From: an uncultured Rubritalea sp.
GTDB lineage: Bacteria; Verrucomicrobiota; Verrucomicrobiia; Verrucomicrobiales; Akkermansiaceae
Assembly (NCBI GenBank): GCA_937132085.1
Contig: CAKZNV010000183.1
Span: forward strand, 1-64,000
Direction: 5' to 3'
DNA: 64,000 bases
This document shows, piece after piece, positions 44,281 to 53,806 of this stretch. The notes under the pieces are model-generated. The model did not search any database and had not been told where the DNA came from. It was given only the letters and a program-made list of their open reading frames with translations. The translations under genes were made by a program, and so were the position numbers. Numbering within the stretch: position 1 is the first letter of the stretch; every line of letters begins with the position of its first letter.

Positions 44281-45111
44281 ATGAAACTTTTAAAACCATT
44301 CCTCACAGCTGGCCTCACGCTCAGCCTACTTCAGTTCTCCGCAGGCCAAGATGAGCCAGAAAAGCCTAGAGAAAAAACTGATGTCGAAATCAAAAGAGAT
44401 AAGCTCAATGAAGCCTTCAGTAACCTTCCTGAAGAGAAAAGAACTGCATATTTAAAAGGCCGTCAAGAAGCTCAACGTCTCTTCAGCAAGAAGAGAACAT
44501 TCGAAACCTTGATGACTATCTATGAAATTGAGGAGATTTTCCCCAATGATCCAGCTGTATTAAACCTCATCGGTGCGGTTCATGTCGAATTCAGAGACTT
44601 TGACTATGCCCGACTTATCTTTGATAGAGCCGTTGAGCTTGCTGGCGAAGACCCTAAGATTCTCTTCAATGTTGCGGAGATCGAGTTCTGCTCAAACAAC
44701 TGGGAAACATGCATTCAAAAATTTGACTACCTTATCAAAAAGATAGACAACCCTGATTCAGATTTCGTGAATATTATGGAGCTTAAAAGACTACTTTGCT
44801 TCCTCGCATTAGCTAACGAAAATAAAGACAATGCGCAAAAAAGAGCCGAATACTTAAATAAGGCTAAAGAAATTGCTAAGCTACATGACTACATGGACGA
44901 TACTCCATTCAGTTACTATGCCAATGCCTCACTTGCATATTTCGAAGAAGATAAAATTCTAGCATCGGAGTGGGTCATGCGTGGAAAAAAAGTTTTTGGT
45001 CCAGCTAACACTCTATCATGGGACGACACTCTAGTTGAGTTTGGTTACATTGAGTCCCACTACGGACTCCATTTCTCTAAAGCTAATAGAGATGAGCCAG
45101 CTGCTCCATAA
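44281..45111 (+). CDS. Exported TPR protein
   Basis: A 276-residue exported protein. The start at ATG 44281 gives a normal signal peptide (MKLLKPFLTAGLTLSLLQFS, cut before QDEPEK). An upstream ATG at 44221 would place 20 unlikely residues first. The body has helical repeats of TPR type (AVLNLIGAVHVEFRDFDYAR, LIFDRAVELAGED, and later repeats). No enzyme motif is seen. It is probably a periplasmic scaffold, function unknown. Confidence 0.75.
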   Translation: MKLLKPFLTAGLTLSLLQFSAGQDEPEKPREKTDVEIKRDKLNEAFSNLPEEKRTAYLKGRQEAQRLFSKKRTFETLMTIYEIEEIFPNDPAVLNLIGAVHVEFRDFDYARLIFDRAVELAGEDPKILFNVAEIEFCSNNWETCIQKFDYLIKKIDNPDSDFVNIMELKRLLCFLALANENKDNAQKRAEYLNKAKEIAKLHDYMDDTPFSYYANASLAYFEEDKILASEWVMRGKKVFGPANTLSWDDTLVEFGYIESHYGLHFSKANRDEPAAP

Positions 45112-45162
45112 ATGCCAAGTTATTAAATCTTCAAACTATTTAGTAGTGCATCGAATCTAAGA

Positions 45163-47337
45163 TTATAGATCTCGATAATCTACATCCCTTTTCTTCACCG
45201 CAGCTGGTTTCTTACTGGCTGCGGTTTTCTTTTTTAGCTCCGCTATCTGATCTCTGAGATGCCCAGCTCGCTCGAACTCCAGCTTAGCCGCAGCTTCTCG
45301 CATTTCAGTCTCTAGCTCTGCTAAAACCTCTAGCACATTGTAGTCAGCCTCTGTGTCGGCCACCATGGCCATATTCATATCCTTAGCAGACTTCTTCACC
45401 TCATGGTTCATCCCCAGACTCTGCTGCACTGACCTGATCACACTCTCTGGAGTGATTCCATGCTCCTCATTGTAGGCGATCTGTCTTGCTCGTCTATACT
45501 CTGTGATATCGATCAGAGCCTGAATACTATCAGTGATCCTGTCACAGAAAAGCACACACTCACCACGCACATGTCTAGCCGCTCTTCCAGCTGTCTGCAC
45601 TAGGCTTGTCTCGTTTCTGAGGAAGCCTTCATTGTCCGCATCTAAAATACAAACCAGACTAACTTCAGGTAAATCCAAGCCCTCCCTCAGAAGGTTAATG
45701 CCCACCAGAATATCGAACTCTGCGGCCCTTAGTTGACGTAAAATTTCCACCCTCTCCACAGCATCGATATCTGAGTGAATATAACGCACCTTCAGCCCCA
45801 CACCTAAAAGATAATCAGTCAGCTCCTCAGCCGTCTTCTTAGTCAGAGTAGTCACCAACACTCTCTCCCCCTTCTCCACTCTGTCTTTGCACAGAGCGAT
45901 CGTTTCATCGATCTGCCCTTCCAGTGGCTTCATCGTTAAAACAGGATCTAACAACCCAGTAGGTCTGATGATCTGCTCCACCATCAGAGTAGAGCCACGA
46001 CTATTCACATCAAAGCTCTCCAGAGAATCCGTGCTCTGACTAGGACTCACCTGCTTCTTCAACAACTTGATCGCCTGGTTCGCACTCATCTCTCCCCTCA
46101 CCCATGGAATATATTTCTTATTATCCGGTCTACAATTAATGAACTCAAACGGCCCAGGAGTAGCCGAAACATAAACCTTCTGCCGCGTCATCTCCATGTA
46201 TTCCGCAAATTTCAGCGGCCTATTATCCATCGCACTTGGCAGCCGGAAACCATGATCTACCAGCACACCTTTACGGCTCTTATCACCCTCAAACATTCCA
46301 CCCACCTGCGGAATCGTCGCATGACTCTCATCTGCTAGTAGCAAGTAATCATCAGGAAAGAAATCTAACAGAGTATAAGGTCTAGCCCCAGGATCTCGCC
46401 CAGTGATATGCCGAGAATAATTCTCAATACCCTGACAAAACCCCATCTCATTCATCATCTCCAGATCGTAATCCGTCCGCATCCTAATCCTCTGCGCCTC
46501 GATCAGCCTCCCATCCTTCTCAAATTCCGCCACCCTCTGCTTCATCTCCTTACGGATCGAAACCATCGCCTTCTTCATTTTGACATTACTCGTCACGAAC
46601 TGCTTCGCCGGGAAAAATCGATAATCATCCATCTCCCCACGTTTTTTACCGCTCACACTATCCACCTCAGAAATTCTATCAATCTCATCTCCAAAAAATT
46701 CCACCCGAATCGCCGTATCTTCTAAATACGCAGGCCTAATTTCCACCACATCACCACGCACTCGGAACTTACCTCGCCCAAACTCAATATCATTCCGCTC
46801 AAACAACAACTCCACCAGTTGCCCTAAAAATTCATCTCTACCAATCTCATCGCCCACCTTCACCGACAACATCATGTCCTTATAATCATCTGGCGAACCC
46901 AAACCATAAATACAACTCACACTAGCGATCACGATCACATCCTTACGAGTCAGCAAACTACCCATCGTGCTCAGACGCAACCTCTCGATCTCGTCATTGA
47001 TCGAACTATCCTTCTCAATATAAGTATCCGTCCGCGGAATGTAGGCCTCTGGCTGATAGTAATCGAAATAACTCACAAAATACTCCACCGCATTGTTCGG
47101 AAAGAAATTCTTAAACTCAGAATACAACTGCGCTGCCAGCGTCTTATTGTGACTCATGATCAGCGTTGGCTTCCCCACACCTTGGATGATATTTGCCATC
47201 GTGAATGTCTTACCAGAACCCGTCACCCCCCACAGAGCCTGATGCTTATTCCCTGCATCGATAGACTTCAGCAGCTTCTCAATCGCCTGCGCCTGATCAC
47301 CCTTAGGCTCATAATCACTCTTTAAATCAAACATCAT
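45163..47337 (-). CDS. uvrB: Excinuclease ABC subunit B
   Basis: A damage-verification helicase-like subunit of nucleotide excision repair. It is 724 residues long with Walker A GVTGSGKTFTMAN, the beta-hairpin YYQPEAYIPRTDTYIEKD, ADESHATIPQ, YVSATPG, QTAGRAARHV, and a C-terminal UVR motif (AKLEFERAGHLRDQIAELKK) that contacts UvrC. All are intact. It is a single gene, convergent with the TPR gene. Confidence 0.97.
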   Translation of the reverse strand: MMFDLKSDYEPKGDQAQAIEKLLKSIDAGNKHQALWGVTGSGKTFTMANIIQGVGKPTLIMSHNKTLAAQLYSEFKNFFPNNAVEYFVSYFDYYQPEAYIPRTDTYIEKDSSINDEIERLRLSTMGSLLTRKDVIVIASVSCIYGLGSPDDYKDMMLSVKVGDEIGRDEFLGQLVELLFERNDIEFGRGKFRVRGDVVEIRPAYLEDTAIRVEFFGDEIDRISEVDSVSGKKRGEMDDYRFFPAKQFVTSNVKMKKAMVSIRKEMKQRVAEFEKDGRLIEAQRIRMRTDYDLEMMNEMGFCQGIENYSRHITGRDPGARPYTLLDFFPDDYLLLADESHATIPQVGGMFEGDKSRKGVLVDHGFRLPSAMDNRPLKFAEYMEMTRQKVYVSATPGPFEFINCRPDNKKYIPWVRGEMSANQAIKLLKKQVSPSQSTDSLESFDVNSRGSTLMVEQIIRPTGLLDPVLTMKPLEGQIDETIALCKDRVEKGERVLVTTLTKKTAEELTDYLLGVGLKVRYIHSDIDAVERVEILRQLRAAEFDILVGINLLREGLDLPEVSLVCILDADNEGFLRNETSLVQTAGRAARHVRGECVLFCDRITDSIQALIDITEYRRARQIAYNEEHGITPESVIRSVQQSLGMNHEVKKSAKDMNMAMVADTEADYNVLEVLAELETEMREAAAKLEFERAGHLRDQIAELKKKTAASKKPAAVKKRDVDYRDL

Positions 47338-47402
47338 ATTTACAGCCCCAATCTACCGCCAAACCCCTAAAAAGAAACCAAAATATCCAATTAAGCTTCC
47401 CC

Positions 47403-47509
47403 TTTCTCCAACGGAGAAATTTATACCAGAATAGGCAAAGGAGCGAAGCTCCACATCCCTATTAACCTCACACCAGCATCATCGTTCGCTGAAAGTGAAC
47501 TTTATACTG
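47403..47509. repeat. Two-hairpin repeat element, locus 1
   Basis: Elements of one family in the gap 47338-47620. Hairpin TTTCTCC-AAC-GGAGAAA (47403-47419) and TTATACCAG are followed by a second hairpin with outer stem ATAGG/CCTAT (47431-47462) around GGAGC-GAA-GCTCC. Then comes GTTCGC-TGAAA-GTGAAC (47484-47500) with TTTATACTG. The same layout recurs at 50587-50733 and 53866-53972. Confidence 0.8.
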
Positions 47510-47526
47510 ATAGCGTATCTAAGCCG

Positions 47527-47568
47527 TAAAAAAAGCCATCCACCCAGAATCATTCTGAATAGATGGCT
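47527..47568 (-). terminator. Terminator of the P460 gene
   Basis: On the minus strand the stem AGCCATC / GATGGCT with an inner CAGAAT / ATTCTG stem is followed by seven T residues. It lies 53 bases after the cytochrome gene stop. A sister copy with the same inner sequence ends the rpiB-glyA gene at 50781-50822. Confidence 0.9.
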
Positions 47569-47620
47569 GAAAATTACTCAACTAGTCTAAATGCTAGTAA
47601 TCCACTTTCTACATCAAAAA

Positions 47621-48739
47621 TTATTTCAATGGAAAGATACTTCTAACAGTGTCTTTTCCAACTGAGTGACATTGATAGCAACCAATCACTCCATTGCCAT
47701 GTGCCACTATTTTTGCCTGTGTATCGAGATCTGCTAGTTCATACCAGAACCAGCCCTTGCCTGCATCAGAGTCCTCTTGAGTCTTCACCATGACTGCCCA
47801 GCCAGAGGCTTCACCTGTCTTAGTAAACATTTCTTTTACCATTGCTGATCCTACTGGATGCTTAGCATTTGCAGATTTAAGCGAGTCTCCTATCGTCTTA
47901 TTCATAAACACACGGACTGGTAACCCCACCTTTTGGTGTGGCCCCACAGATGGATGCGCTTTAGTCTCCTGGTAAGGAAACCTCTTGTAATCACCCGCTT
48001 TCAGATAAGCAACCAATGCCTCTTTATCTAAAGGAATATCAAACTTAGTAGTTGGCGTTGGTGCAGTAGGTGACCACTGATTTGTCTCTTTTTTCTCTAC
48101 CTTCTTAGCTGATGCCTTTCTAGCCGCTTTGTCCTCAGGATCTATATTCGCTCCCGCCTTCTTAGCTGCTGAGAGCACTGGATAGTATTGTGTGAAAACA
48201 AAATCTTCCGCGGCACTGGCTTGGTGACATGAATTACAAGAAGTCGTAGCAAATGCCTTAGCTGAATTCTTCAACGTTCCCTCTTCAGCATTAGTGAAGC
48301 TATAATACGCCCAGTTTCCAGGTTCATTTGGTGATTGTGTCTTATCCTTAATTGTAGCCTCTAGACCAATGAATTCTCCAGCGAAGTATCCTTGCCCACT
48401 TACTGCCGCCTTGGATCCGATATCCACTAACTCTTTGACTAAAATAGTGCCATCCCTCCACTCACCATGCTCTTTCCAATGAGCGTAACTTTTAGGATCT
48501 ATATAAACATTGTGCATCTCTGGGAATGCAGCCTTACCCCCATTCATATCATTAGGTGTGACAGGCGTCCCCACATAGACCCACGTCCTGTAGCCTGTCG
48601 GTCTATTTAAATTTCCACTACCATCGTAACTGTAGTAAGAAGGCTCTGCTGCAGTTCTTGTTTCTGAGCTTGTTGATTCTTGGCAGGAATTGAGCGATAC
48701 AACTAAGGCTCCTAACAGTGTTATTCTTTTTAGTTTCAT
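47621..48739 (-). CDS. Tandem cytochrome P460 lipoprotein
   Basis: A 372-residue exported protein from ATG 48739. The leader ends at a lipobox-like VSLNSC (Cys19). The first P460 domain has YRTWVYVGTPVTPND, FPEMHNVYIDPKSYAHW and the haem motif CNSCH. After a Lys-rich linker, a second, shorter P460-like domain (KVGLPVRVFMNKT, WFWYELADLD) ends with CYQCH and IFPLK. P460 haems are linked to oxidation of hydroxylamine or detoxification of NO. A double P460 protein is unusual. It diverges from a Crp/Fnr-type regulator that may control it. Confidence 0.82.
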   Translation of the reverse strand: MKLKRITLLGALVVSLNSCQESTSSETRTAAEPSYYSYDGSGNLNRPTGYRTWVYVGTPVTPNDMNGGKAAFPEMHNVYIDPKSYAHWKEHGEWRDGTILVKELVDIGSKAAVSGQGYFAGEFIGLEATIKDKTQSPNEPGNWAYYSFTNAEEGTLKNSAKAFATTSCNSCHQASAAEDFVFTQYYPVLSAAKKAGANIDPEDKAARKASAKKVEKKETNQWSPTAPTPTTKFDIPLDKEALVAYLKAGDYKRFPYQETKAHPSVGPHQKVGLPVRVFMNKTIGDSLKSANAKHPVGSAMVKEMFTKTGEASGWAVMVKTQEDSDAGKGWFWYELADLDTQAKIVAHGNGVIGCYQCHSVGKDTVRSIFPLK

Positions 48740-48813
48740 TATCTTATTGATGGGTTTCAAAGGCATTATTACCTTTAGAGTTTATTTTATATAATGATTC
48801 TTAATATAACGAT

Positions 48814-48827
48814 ATGATCTCAATCAT
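48814..48827. promoter_or_regulatory. Crp/Fnr-type operator between P460 and regulator
   Basis: ATGAT-CTCA-ATCAT is a perfect palindrome with the half-site spacing of FNR/DNR boxes (TTGAT-N4-ATCAA). It lies between the divergent cytochrome and regulator genes, 75 bases from the cytochrome start and 71 bases from the regulator start. Confidence 0.6.
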
Positions 48828-48898
48828 GTTCAATCGTCAATATTCAGCTAAGCTCAATCAAATCACACTCTAACAATTTCAAAAACTACAGCCACGCT

Positions 48899-49507
48899 AT
48901 GTCACTATACACCTTGCAGAAGATCTCCCAATGTTTTGACGGTCACGATCTACATCAAAAGACGATTCAAGAGGATGAGATCCTCTTTTGGCAGGGAGCT
49001 GCTCTCGACTATGTATACTATGTGATATCTGGAGAAATCCGCTCTGAACGATACTTGATGGAAGGCAGAGAGCTCGTCTTCTATAGAGGCCAAATGGGGT
49101 CTATCTTGTGTGAAGAGTCACTCTATTTTGATAAATATCTCTACACTGGAGTCGCCACCGTAGACTCTACAGTTTTAGTGATCCCACAAGCATCTTTCAG
49201 CCAAGTCTCGGAGACGAATCCAGAGTTCACCAAACAAATAATCCGCTGTATGGCTCAGCGCTACGAAAGCTCACTCATGTCACGTGAGATACTCATGATC
49301 AAATCTGCTGACCAGCGACTTCTAGCTTGGTTAAACTTCCTCATGCCGAATGGTGAAACCTCCATTGACCTGTCTCAGAAAATGGGAACTCTCGCTTCAG
49401 AAATAGGCCTATCACGTGAGTCCATTTACCGATCATTTAAAAAGCTCGAAGAACAAAAACTGATCACTAGAGACCACGGATCAGTAACACTGATCAAACA
49501 ATCCTAA
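48899..49507 (+). CDS. Crp/Fnr-family transcription regulator
   Basis: A 202-residue regulator. The N-terminal cyclic-nucleotide-fold domain (IQEDEILFWQGAALDYVYYV) is followed by a dimer helix and a C-terminal HTH (LASEIGLSRESIYRSFKKLE). No Fnr-style N-terminal Cys cluster is present, so it is not an oxygen-sensing Fe-S Fnr. It resembles DNR/NnrR or unassigned Crp relatives. Divergence from the P460 gene over a palindromic box suggests it controls that gene and itself. Its stop is 13 bases before the UDG-like gene. Confidence 0.85.
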   Translation: MSLYTLQKISQCFDGHDLHQKTIQEDEILFWQGAALDYVYYVISGEIRSERYLMEGRELVFYRGQMGSILCEESLYFDKYLYTGVATVDSTVLVIPQASFSQVSETNPEFTKQIIRCMAQRYESSLMSREILMIKSADQRLLAWLNFLMPNGETSIDLSQKMGTLASEIGLSRESIYRSFKKLEEQKLITRDHGSVTLIKQS

Positions 49508-49520
49508 ATTTCATTTATCC

Positions 49521-50096
49521 ATGACGCCACTTGAATCACTCCTAACAGAAGTCAGAAATTGTAAGATCTGTTCTGAATTCCTGCCTTGCGGAATCCGCCC
49601 AGTATTACAAGTCCACCCCAGCGCCAAAATCCTCATTGCTGGACAGGCTCCCGGCAGAGTGGTGCATGAGACAGGCATTCCCTTCGATGACGCCAGCGGC
49701 AACCGTCTACGTGAGTGGATGGGAATCAACAGTGAGGTGTTCTACGACCCCAGCACAGTTGCTATTTTACCCATGGCATTCTGCTACCCAGGAAAAGGTA
49801 AATCTGGTGACCTACCACCACGAAAAGAATGCGCCATCGCCTGGAGAGAAAAGTTGTTAGCTCAGCTACCCAACATCGAATTGACCCTACTAGTGGGGCA
49901 ATACGCTCAAGAATATGACTTAGGAACAGAACACCCTACTCTAACAGAAAGAGTAAAAGCATGGGATACATTCGGCGAAAACATCATTCCTCTACCTCAC
50001 CCCAGCCCCCGCAACAACATCTGGCTAAAGCGCAATTCTTGGTTCGAAAAAGAAGTAATTCCCTGCCTCCAGGAAAGAATCCAAGCCCTCGTTTAA
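49521..50096 (+). CDS. Uracil-DNA glycosylase superfamily protein
   Basis: A 191-residue protein of the family 4/5-like UDG superfamily. It has the N-terminal Cys pair CKICSEFLPCG, the motif GQAPGRVVHETGIPFDD in the place of the GEAPG active-site loop, MAFCYPGKG, and LPHPSPRNN, which is the second motif (HPSP). The GQAPG Gln replaces the usual Glu, so activity on uracil may be weak. It is likely co-transcribed with the Crp-type regulator. Confidence 0.8.
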   Translation: MTPLESLLTEVRNCKICSEFLPCGIRPVLQVHPSAKILIAGQAPGRVVHETGIPFDDASGNRLREWMGINSEVFYDPSTVAILPMAFCYPGKGKSGDLPPRKECAIAWREKLLAQLPNIELTLLVGQYAQEYDLGTEHPTLTERVKAWDTFGENIIPLPHPSPRNNIWLKRNSWFEKEVIPCLQERIQALV

Positions 50097-50234
50097 AGAA
50101 ACTAAAGACCTCCCCTCCTTATATTTCCTTGTGAAACCGATGCTTAACCCATTTGCATCTTGAGATACTGCTGATTTATGGTAAGAGGTATGTTGCGTTT
50201 TCTATAAATGCATTAACCACGAACTATTCCTCAT

Positions 50235-50570
50235 ATGAAACGAATCATCCAATATGCAAGCCTTGCCCTTTTAGCTGCAACAGCCCCTATCCTAACTAGT
50301 TGTCAAAGCACACCGACTAGATCTACCCCTAGTTATACTAAATCTAATCCAAAAGTTAAGATCAGCAACAACCGTAATCGCAGCTTAGGAGTCCGAGTCG
50401 AAGGACCTGAGACAAGGTTCGTCTACCTCACTCAATACGACAGCGAAACCATCACTCTAAAGCCAGGTGCCTATAGATATGCAGCCGTTTCTAAAAACAC
50501 CAAATCATCAGTAGGCACCAAATACTTCGCCGCTGGCAAGATCTACGACTGGAAATTCAGCAAAAAATAA
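50235..50570 (+). CDS. Small lipoprotein
   Basis: A 111-residue lipoprotein with lipobox LTSC (leader MKRIIQYASLALLAATAPIL). The remainder is a Thr/Ser-rich linker and a short beta-domain (KVKISNNRNRSLGVRVEGPE, then TRFVYLTQYDSETITL). No family is recognised. Transcribed alone. Confidence 0.7.
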   Translation: MKRIIQYASLALLAATAPILTSCQSTPTRSTPSYTKSNPKVKISNNRNRSLGVRVEGPETRFVYLTQYDSETITLKPGAYRYAAVSKNTKSSVGTKYFAAGKIYDWKFSKK

Positions 50571-50586
50571 CACCTTCTCCAAAGAA

Positions 50587-50733
50587 AAAATTCATACTAG
50601 AAAAGGGAAAGAAGCGACAGCGACGTATCCTATTGGCTGAAGGCCAATCTCATACCAGCGTAGGGAAAGGCGCAGCCGCATCCCTACGTAGTGCCCCAAC
50701 ATACACAGTTGGCTGAAGGCCAACCTCATAGCA
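50587..50733. repeat. Two-hairpin repeat element, locus 2
   Basis: The best-preserved copy. ATTGGC-TGAAG-GCCAAT (50632-50648) and CATACCAG are followed by a stem CGTAGGG / CCCTACG (50659-50688) around GGCGCAGCC. A second unit starts at GTTGGC-TGAAG-GCCAAC (50708-50724) with CTCATAGCA. A degenerate first unit (CATACTAG, GGGAAAGAAGC) begins at about 50587. No gene is seen in 50571-50850. Confidence 0.85.
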
Positions 50734-50780
50734 TCAACCAAGCAATTCTGTGAATTATGAAAAATTATGCTAATTCTGTA

Positions 50781-50822
50781 TAAAAAAAGCCACCCACCCA
50801 GAATAATTCTGAATGGATGGCT
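50781..50822 (-). terminator. Terminator of rpiB-glyA gene
   Basis: On the minus strand the stem AGCCATCC / GGGTGGCT with an inner CAGAAT / ATTCTG stem is followed by seven T residues. It lies 29 bases after the gene stop and is a sister of the terminator at 47527-47568. Confidence 0.9.
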
Positions 50823-50850
50823 GAAAGTTGTTAGAATTGCTAACTACTAA

Positions 50851-52524
50851 TTAGCGAGGAAGTGGAAACGCTCTGTTGAAAGCGAATACTTCTTCACGGA
50901 TCTCAGCGAGCTTAGCATCGTCATCACGATTCGATAACGCTGCGTGGATGAAATCTGCTACTGTCTTCGCATCTTCTTCCATCATGCCACGAGTCGTGAC
51001 TGCTGGAGTTCCGAGTCTGATACCGCTTGGCTTAAATGGCCCTGCTGTATCGAATGGAATCGAGTTCTTATTGATCGTGATACCTACTTTATCGAGAGCA
51101 TCTGAAGCAATAGATCCGTCCATACCTGATGGTCTAAGATCTACTAGCATGAGGTGGTTATCTGTGCCGCCTGAAACGATGCTGTAACCATTCTCTACAA
51201 GTCTAGCTGCCATTGCCTGCGCATTTTTCACTACCTGCTCAGAGTATGTCTTGAACTCTGGCTTAAGCGCCTCACCGAAGCAAACTGCCTTCGCTGCGAT
51301 CACATGCATCAGTGGCCCACCCTGAATTCCTGGGAACACAGTAGAGTCGATTTTCTTAGCATGCTCTGCCTTACAGAGAATAATTCCGCCACGTGGTCCA
51401 CGTAGAGATTTATGAGTAGTAGAAGTCACAAAGTCAGCATGTGGCACTGGATTCGGATGCACACCAGCCGCTACGAGACCAGCAATGTGTGCCATATCTA
51501 CGAAGAGATACGCTCCCACCTTCTTAGCAATCTGCCCCATTCTCTCGAAATCAATCTCTCTAGGATACGCACTCGCACCAGTTGTGATCAGCTTAGGCTG
51601 AAGCTCAATCGCTGTCTGCTCTAGAGCATCGTAGTCGATACGCATGTCGTTTTCACTCACACCATAGTGAGTCACTTCGTAGAACTTACCTGAGAAGTTT
51701 GCCTTATGTCCGTGAGTCAAATGTCCGCCATGAGCCAGATCCATTGTCAAAATCTTATCACCTGGCTTAAGCACTGAGAAGTAAACCGCAGTATTCGCCT
51801 GTGAACCTGAGTGAGCCTGAACATTCGCATGATCAGCTCCGAAGAGTTCTTTAAGACGATCAATCGCAATCTGCTCCACCACATCCACATGTTCACAGCC
51901 ACCATACCAGCGTCTGCCAGGATAACCTTCTGCATACTTGTTAGTGAGCAAGCTACCTTGAGCTTCCATCACAGCTGGGCTTGTGAAGTTCTCAGAAGCA
52001 ATCAACTCAATGTGACTGCGCTGACGTCTTCCTTCAGCATCTATCGCTGCCGCCACATCTGGATCTACCACTGAGAGTGGGCTACCTGATGCCTTAGCGA
52101 GTCTTCTGTCATGACGTCCACCTTCATACTCAGTATGGAGGAATGCATCCACGATCTCAGCAACCTGCTCTTCAGAAACATGCTTCTGACCCATGCACAG
52201 AACATTCGCATCATTGTGCTCACGGCAAACTTTCGTTTCATCCGCAGCACGCACATTCACAGCACGCACACCATTGAAGCGGTTAGCAGCCATACAAACG
52301 CCCACACCAGAAGTGCAGACAAGAATTCCAGCATCAAATGTGCCATTCGCTACCTCGATAGCCACCTCATTCGCATAGTCAGCATAGTCCACACTGTCAC
52401 TAGAATCTGTGCCATAGTCCATCACCTCATGCCCTTGTGAAGCGAGGTATCTAGCCACTGCATCCTTGAGTTCTACACCGCCATGATCGGCGCCTATCGC
52501 TATACTGTAAGAAGAATTATTCAT
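50851..52524 (-). CDS. RpiB - serine hydroxymethyltransferase fusion
   Basis: A single 557-residue frame joins two enzymes. Residues 1-150 are ribose-5-phosphate isomerase B ([45 protein letters not shown]). From about 155 the rest is serine hydroxymethyltransferase: [43 protein letters not shown] with the PLP lysine, and [14 protein letters not shown]. Both active sites look complete. RpiB converts ribose/ribulose-5-phosphate and GlyA makes glycine and methylene-THF, both inputs of purine synthesis, so the fusion may channel or balance them. It is transcribed alone. Confidence 0.92.
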   Translation of the reverse strand: MNNSSYSIAIGADHGGVELKDAVARYLASQGHEVMDYGTDSSDSVDYADYANEVAIEVANGTFDAGILVCTSGVGVCMAANRFNGVRAVNVRAADETKVCREHNDANVLCMGQKHVSEEQVAEIVDAFLHTEYEGGRHDRRLAKASGSPLSVVDPDVAAAIDAEGRRQRSHIELIASENFTSPAVMEAQGSLLTNKYAEGYPGRRWYGGCEHVDVVEQIAIDRLKELFGADHANVQAHSGSQANTAVYFSVLKPGDKILTMDLAHGGHLTHGHKANFSGKFYEVTHYGVSENDMRIDYDALEQTAIELQPKLITTGASAYPREIDFERMGQIAKKVGAYLFVDMAHIAGLVAAGVHPNPVPHADFVTSTTHKSLRGPRGGIILCKAEHAKKIDSTVFPGIQGGPLMHVIAAKAVCFGEALKPEFKTYSEQVVKNAQAMAARLVENGYSIVSGGTDNHLMLVDLRPSGMDGSIASDALDKVGITINKNSIPFDTAGPFKPSGIRLGTPAVTTRGMMEEDAKTVADFIHAALSNRDDDAKLAEIREEVFAFNRAFPLPR

Positions 52525-52615
52525 CGATTGTTTGTATAAAGTTGTATAAAATTACCTGCTCATCAATGGCCTTTCAACGCATGAAAAGCAACCATTTATG
52601 AGCATAAAATTGTCA

Positions 52616-53542
52616 TTAAGAAAGTTGCTCTACTGCCGCATCGAGTGACTCGATATCTTCGATACAGATCACAGTCGCCTCTTTATTGATACGCTTCATC
52701 ATACCAGCAATCAGCTTACCAGGTCCGAGCTCGATAAATGTAGTGTGACCATCAGCGATCAACGCCTCAATACACTCGACCCATCTTACAGAACCAGTCA
52801 CCTGCTTTTCTAGAGTCTCGCGGATTTCCGCTGCGCCATTTACCTTACCACCTTTGAAATTACTAGCCACTGGGATACCAGGCTCATTCACCTCAGTCTC
52901 AGCCAGCACACCAGACAGCTTGTCCTGCGCACTCTGCATCAGTCTTGAGTGATACGCTCCAGCCACATTGAGCTTCTTAGCCATCTTAGCTCCAGCACCT
53001 TTAGCTCCAGCCACTGCCTTATCGACACCTTCTTCATTTCCAGAAACTACGATCTGTCCCGGAGCATTAAAGTTAGCCACATCTACATCACACTCAGCTG
53101 CTAGCTCAGTGATAGCCTCAGGAGTTCCGCCGATCATTGCTGCCATTGCTCCCTTAGTAGCATCACAGGCTTCTTCCATAAATTGTCCACGTTGCATCAC
53201 TACCTTAAGTCCATCAGCAAACGAGAATGTCCCAGCCGCGGCATGCGCTGTGAACTCACCTAGCGATAAACCAGCAGCAGCCACAGGCTCAAAGCTAGGA
53301 ACTCTCTCCTTTAGCGCAGCAAGACATGCTAAGCCATGAAGATAAAGTGCAGGCTGGCAGCGAGAAGTCTTAGTAAGCTCCTCAGCAGGCCCCTCGAACA
53401 TAATCTCGCTAAGAGAAAAACCAAGAGTCTCATCCGCCTCAGCGAATAGTTGTTTAGCCACATCATAGTTCTCTACGATATCTTTACCCATGCCCACTTT
53501 TTGTGCGCCCTGTCCTGAGAATAAAATCACTGCTTTGCTCAT
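52616..53542 (-). CDS. fabD: Malonyl CoA-ACP transacylase
   Basis: Loads malonyl groups on acyl carrier protein for fatty acid synthesis. From MSKAVILFSGQGAQKVGMG it has 308 residues. The nucleophile motif is GLSLGEFTAH (Ser), QRGQFMEEAC holds the malonate-binding Arg, and AYHSRLM holds the catalytic His. An ATG two codons upstream is an alternative. Other fab genes are not adjacent. Confidence 0.93.
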   Translation of the reverse strand: MSKAVILFSGQGAQKVGMGKDIVENYDVAKQLFAEADETLGFSLSEIMFEGPAEELTKTSRCQPALYLHGLACLAALKERVPSFEPVAAAGLSLGEFTAHAAAGTFSFADGLKVVMQRGQFMEEACDATKGAMAAMIGGTPEAITELAAECDVDVANFNAPGQIVVSGNEEGVDKAVAGAKGAGAKMAKKLNVAGAYHSRLMQSAQDKLSGVLAETEVNEPGIPVASNFKGGKVNGAAEIRETLEKQVTGSVRWVECIEALIADGHTTFIELGPGKLIAGMMKRINKEATVICIEDIESLDAAVEQLS

Positions 53543-53676
53543 ATACATTAAGATCTAGCTTCCAAAATCACCCCTTCACAGAAAAAAATGAAAAAACTAC
53601 ACACTTTTTCTTGCAATTATTCTCATAATACGCTTTTTTCCCCCCGCAGCCAAAAAGCTCGCAACACTTTCTAAGC

Positions 53677-53764
53677 GGAGGGGTGGCAGAGTGGTTTAAT
53701 GCACCGGTCTTGAAAACCGACGTGGGGAGACTCACCGTGAGTTCGAATCTCACCCCCTCTGCCA
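53677..53764 (+). tRNA. tRNA-Ser(UGA)
   Basis: An 88-base type II tRNA with acceptor stem GGAGGGG / CCCCTCT, D-arm GCAGAGTGGTTTAATGC, anticodon loop CTTGAAA (anticodon TGA), a long variable arm (GTGGGGAGACTCACC), T-arm GTTCGAATC, the serine-type G73 discriminator, and encoded CCA. It reads UCA codons. It is not tRNA-Sec, whose anticodon would be TCA. A C-A mismatch closes the anticodon stem (27-43). Confidence 0.95.
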
Positions 53765-53772
53765 TTTTTTAC

Positions 53773-53806
53773 AAAAAAGCCGAACTTTATCAAGTTCGGC
53801 TTTTTT
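53773..53806 (+). terminator. Terminator after tRNA-Ser
   Basis: The stem AGCCGAACTT / AAGTTCGGCT with a 4-base loop, A tract before and six T after, lies 8 bases past the tRNA CCA. Confidence 0.92.

Noticed and set aside
53677-53764. tRNA as tRNA-Sec, given selB
   Set aside because: Anticodon is TGA (reads UCA), with 7-bp acceptor stem of normal serine tRNA; tRNA-Sec would have TCA and a longer acceptor stem.
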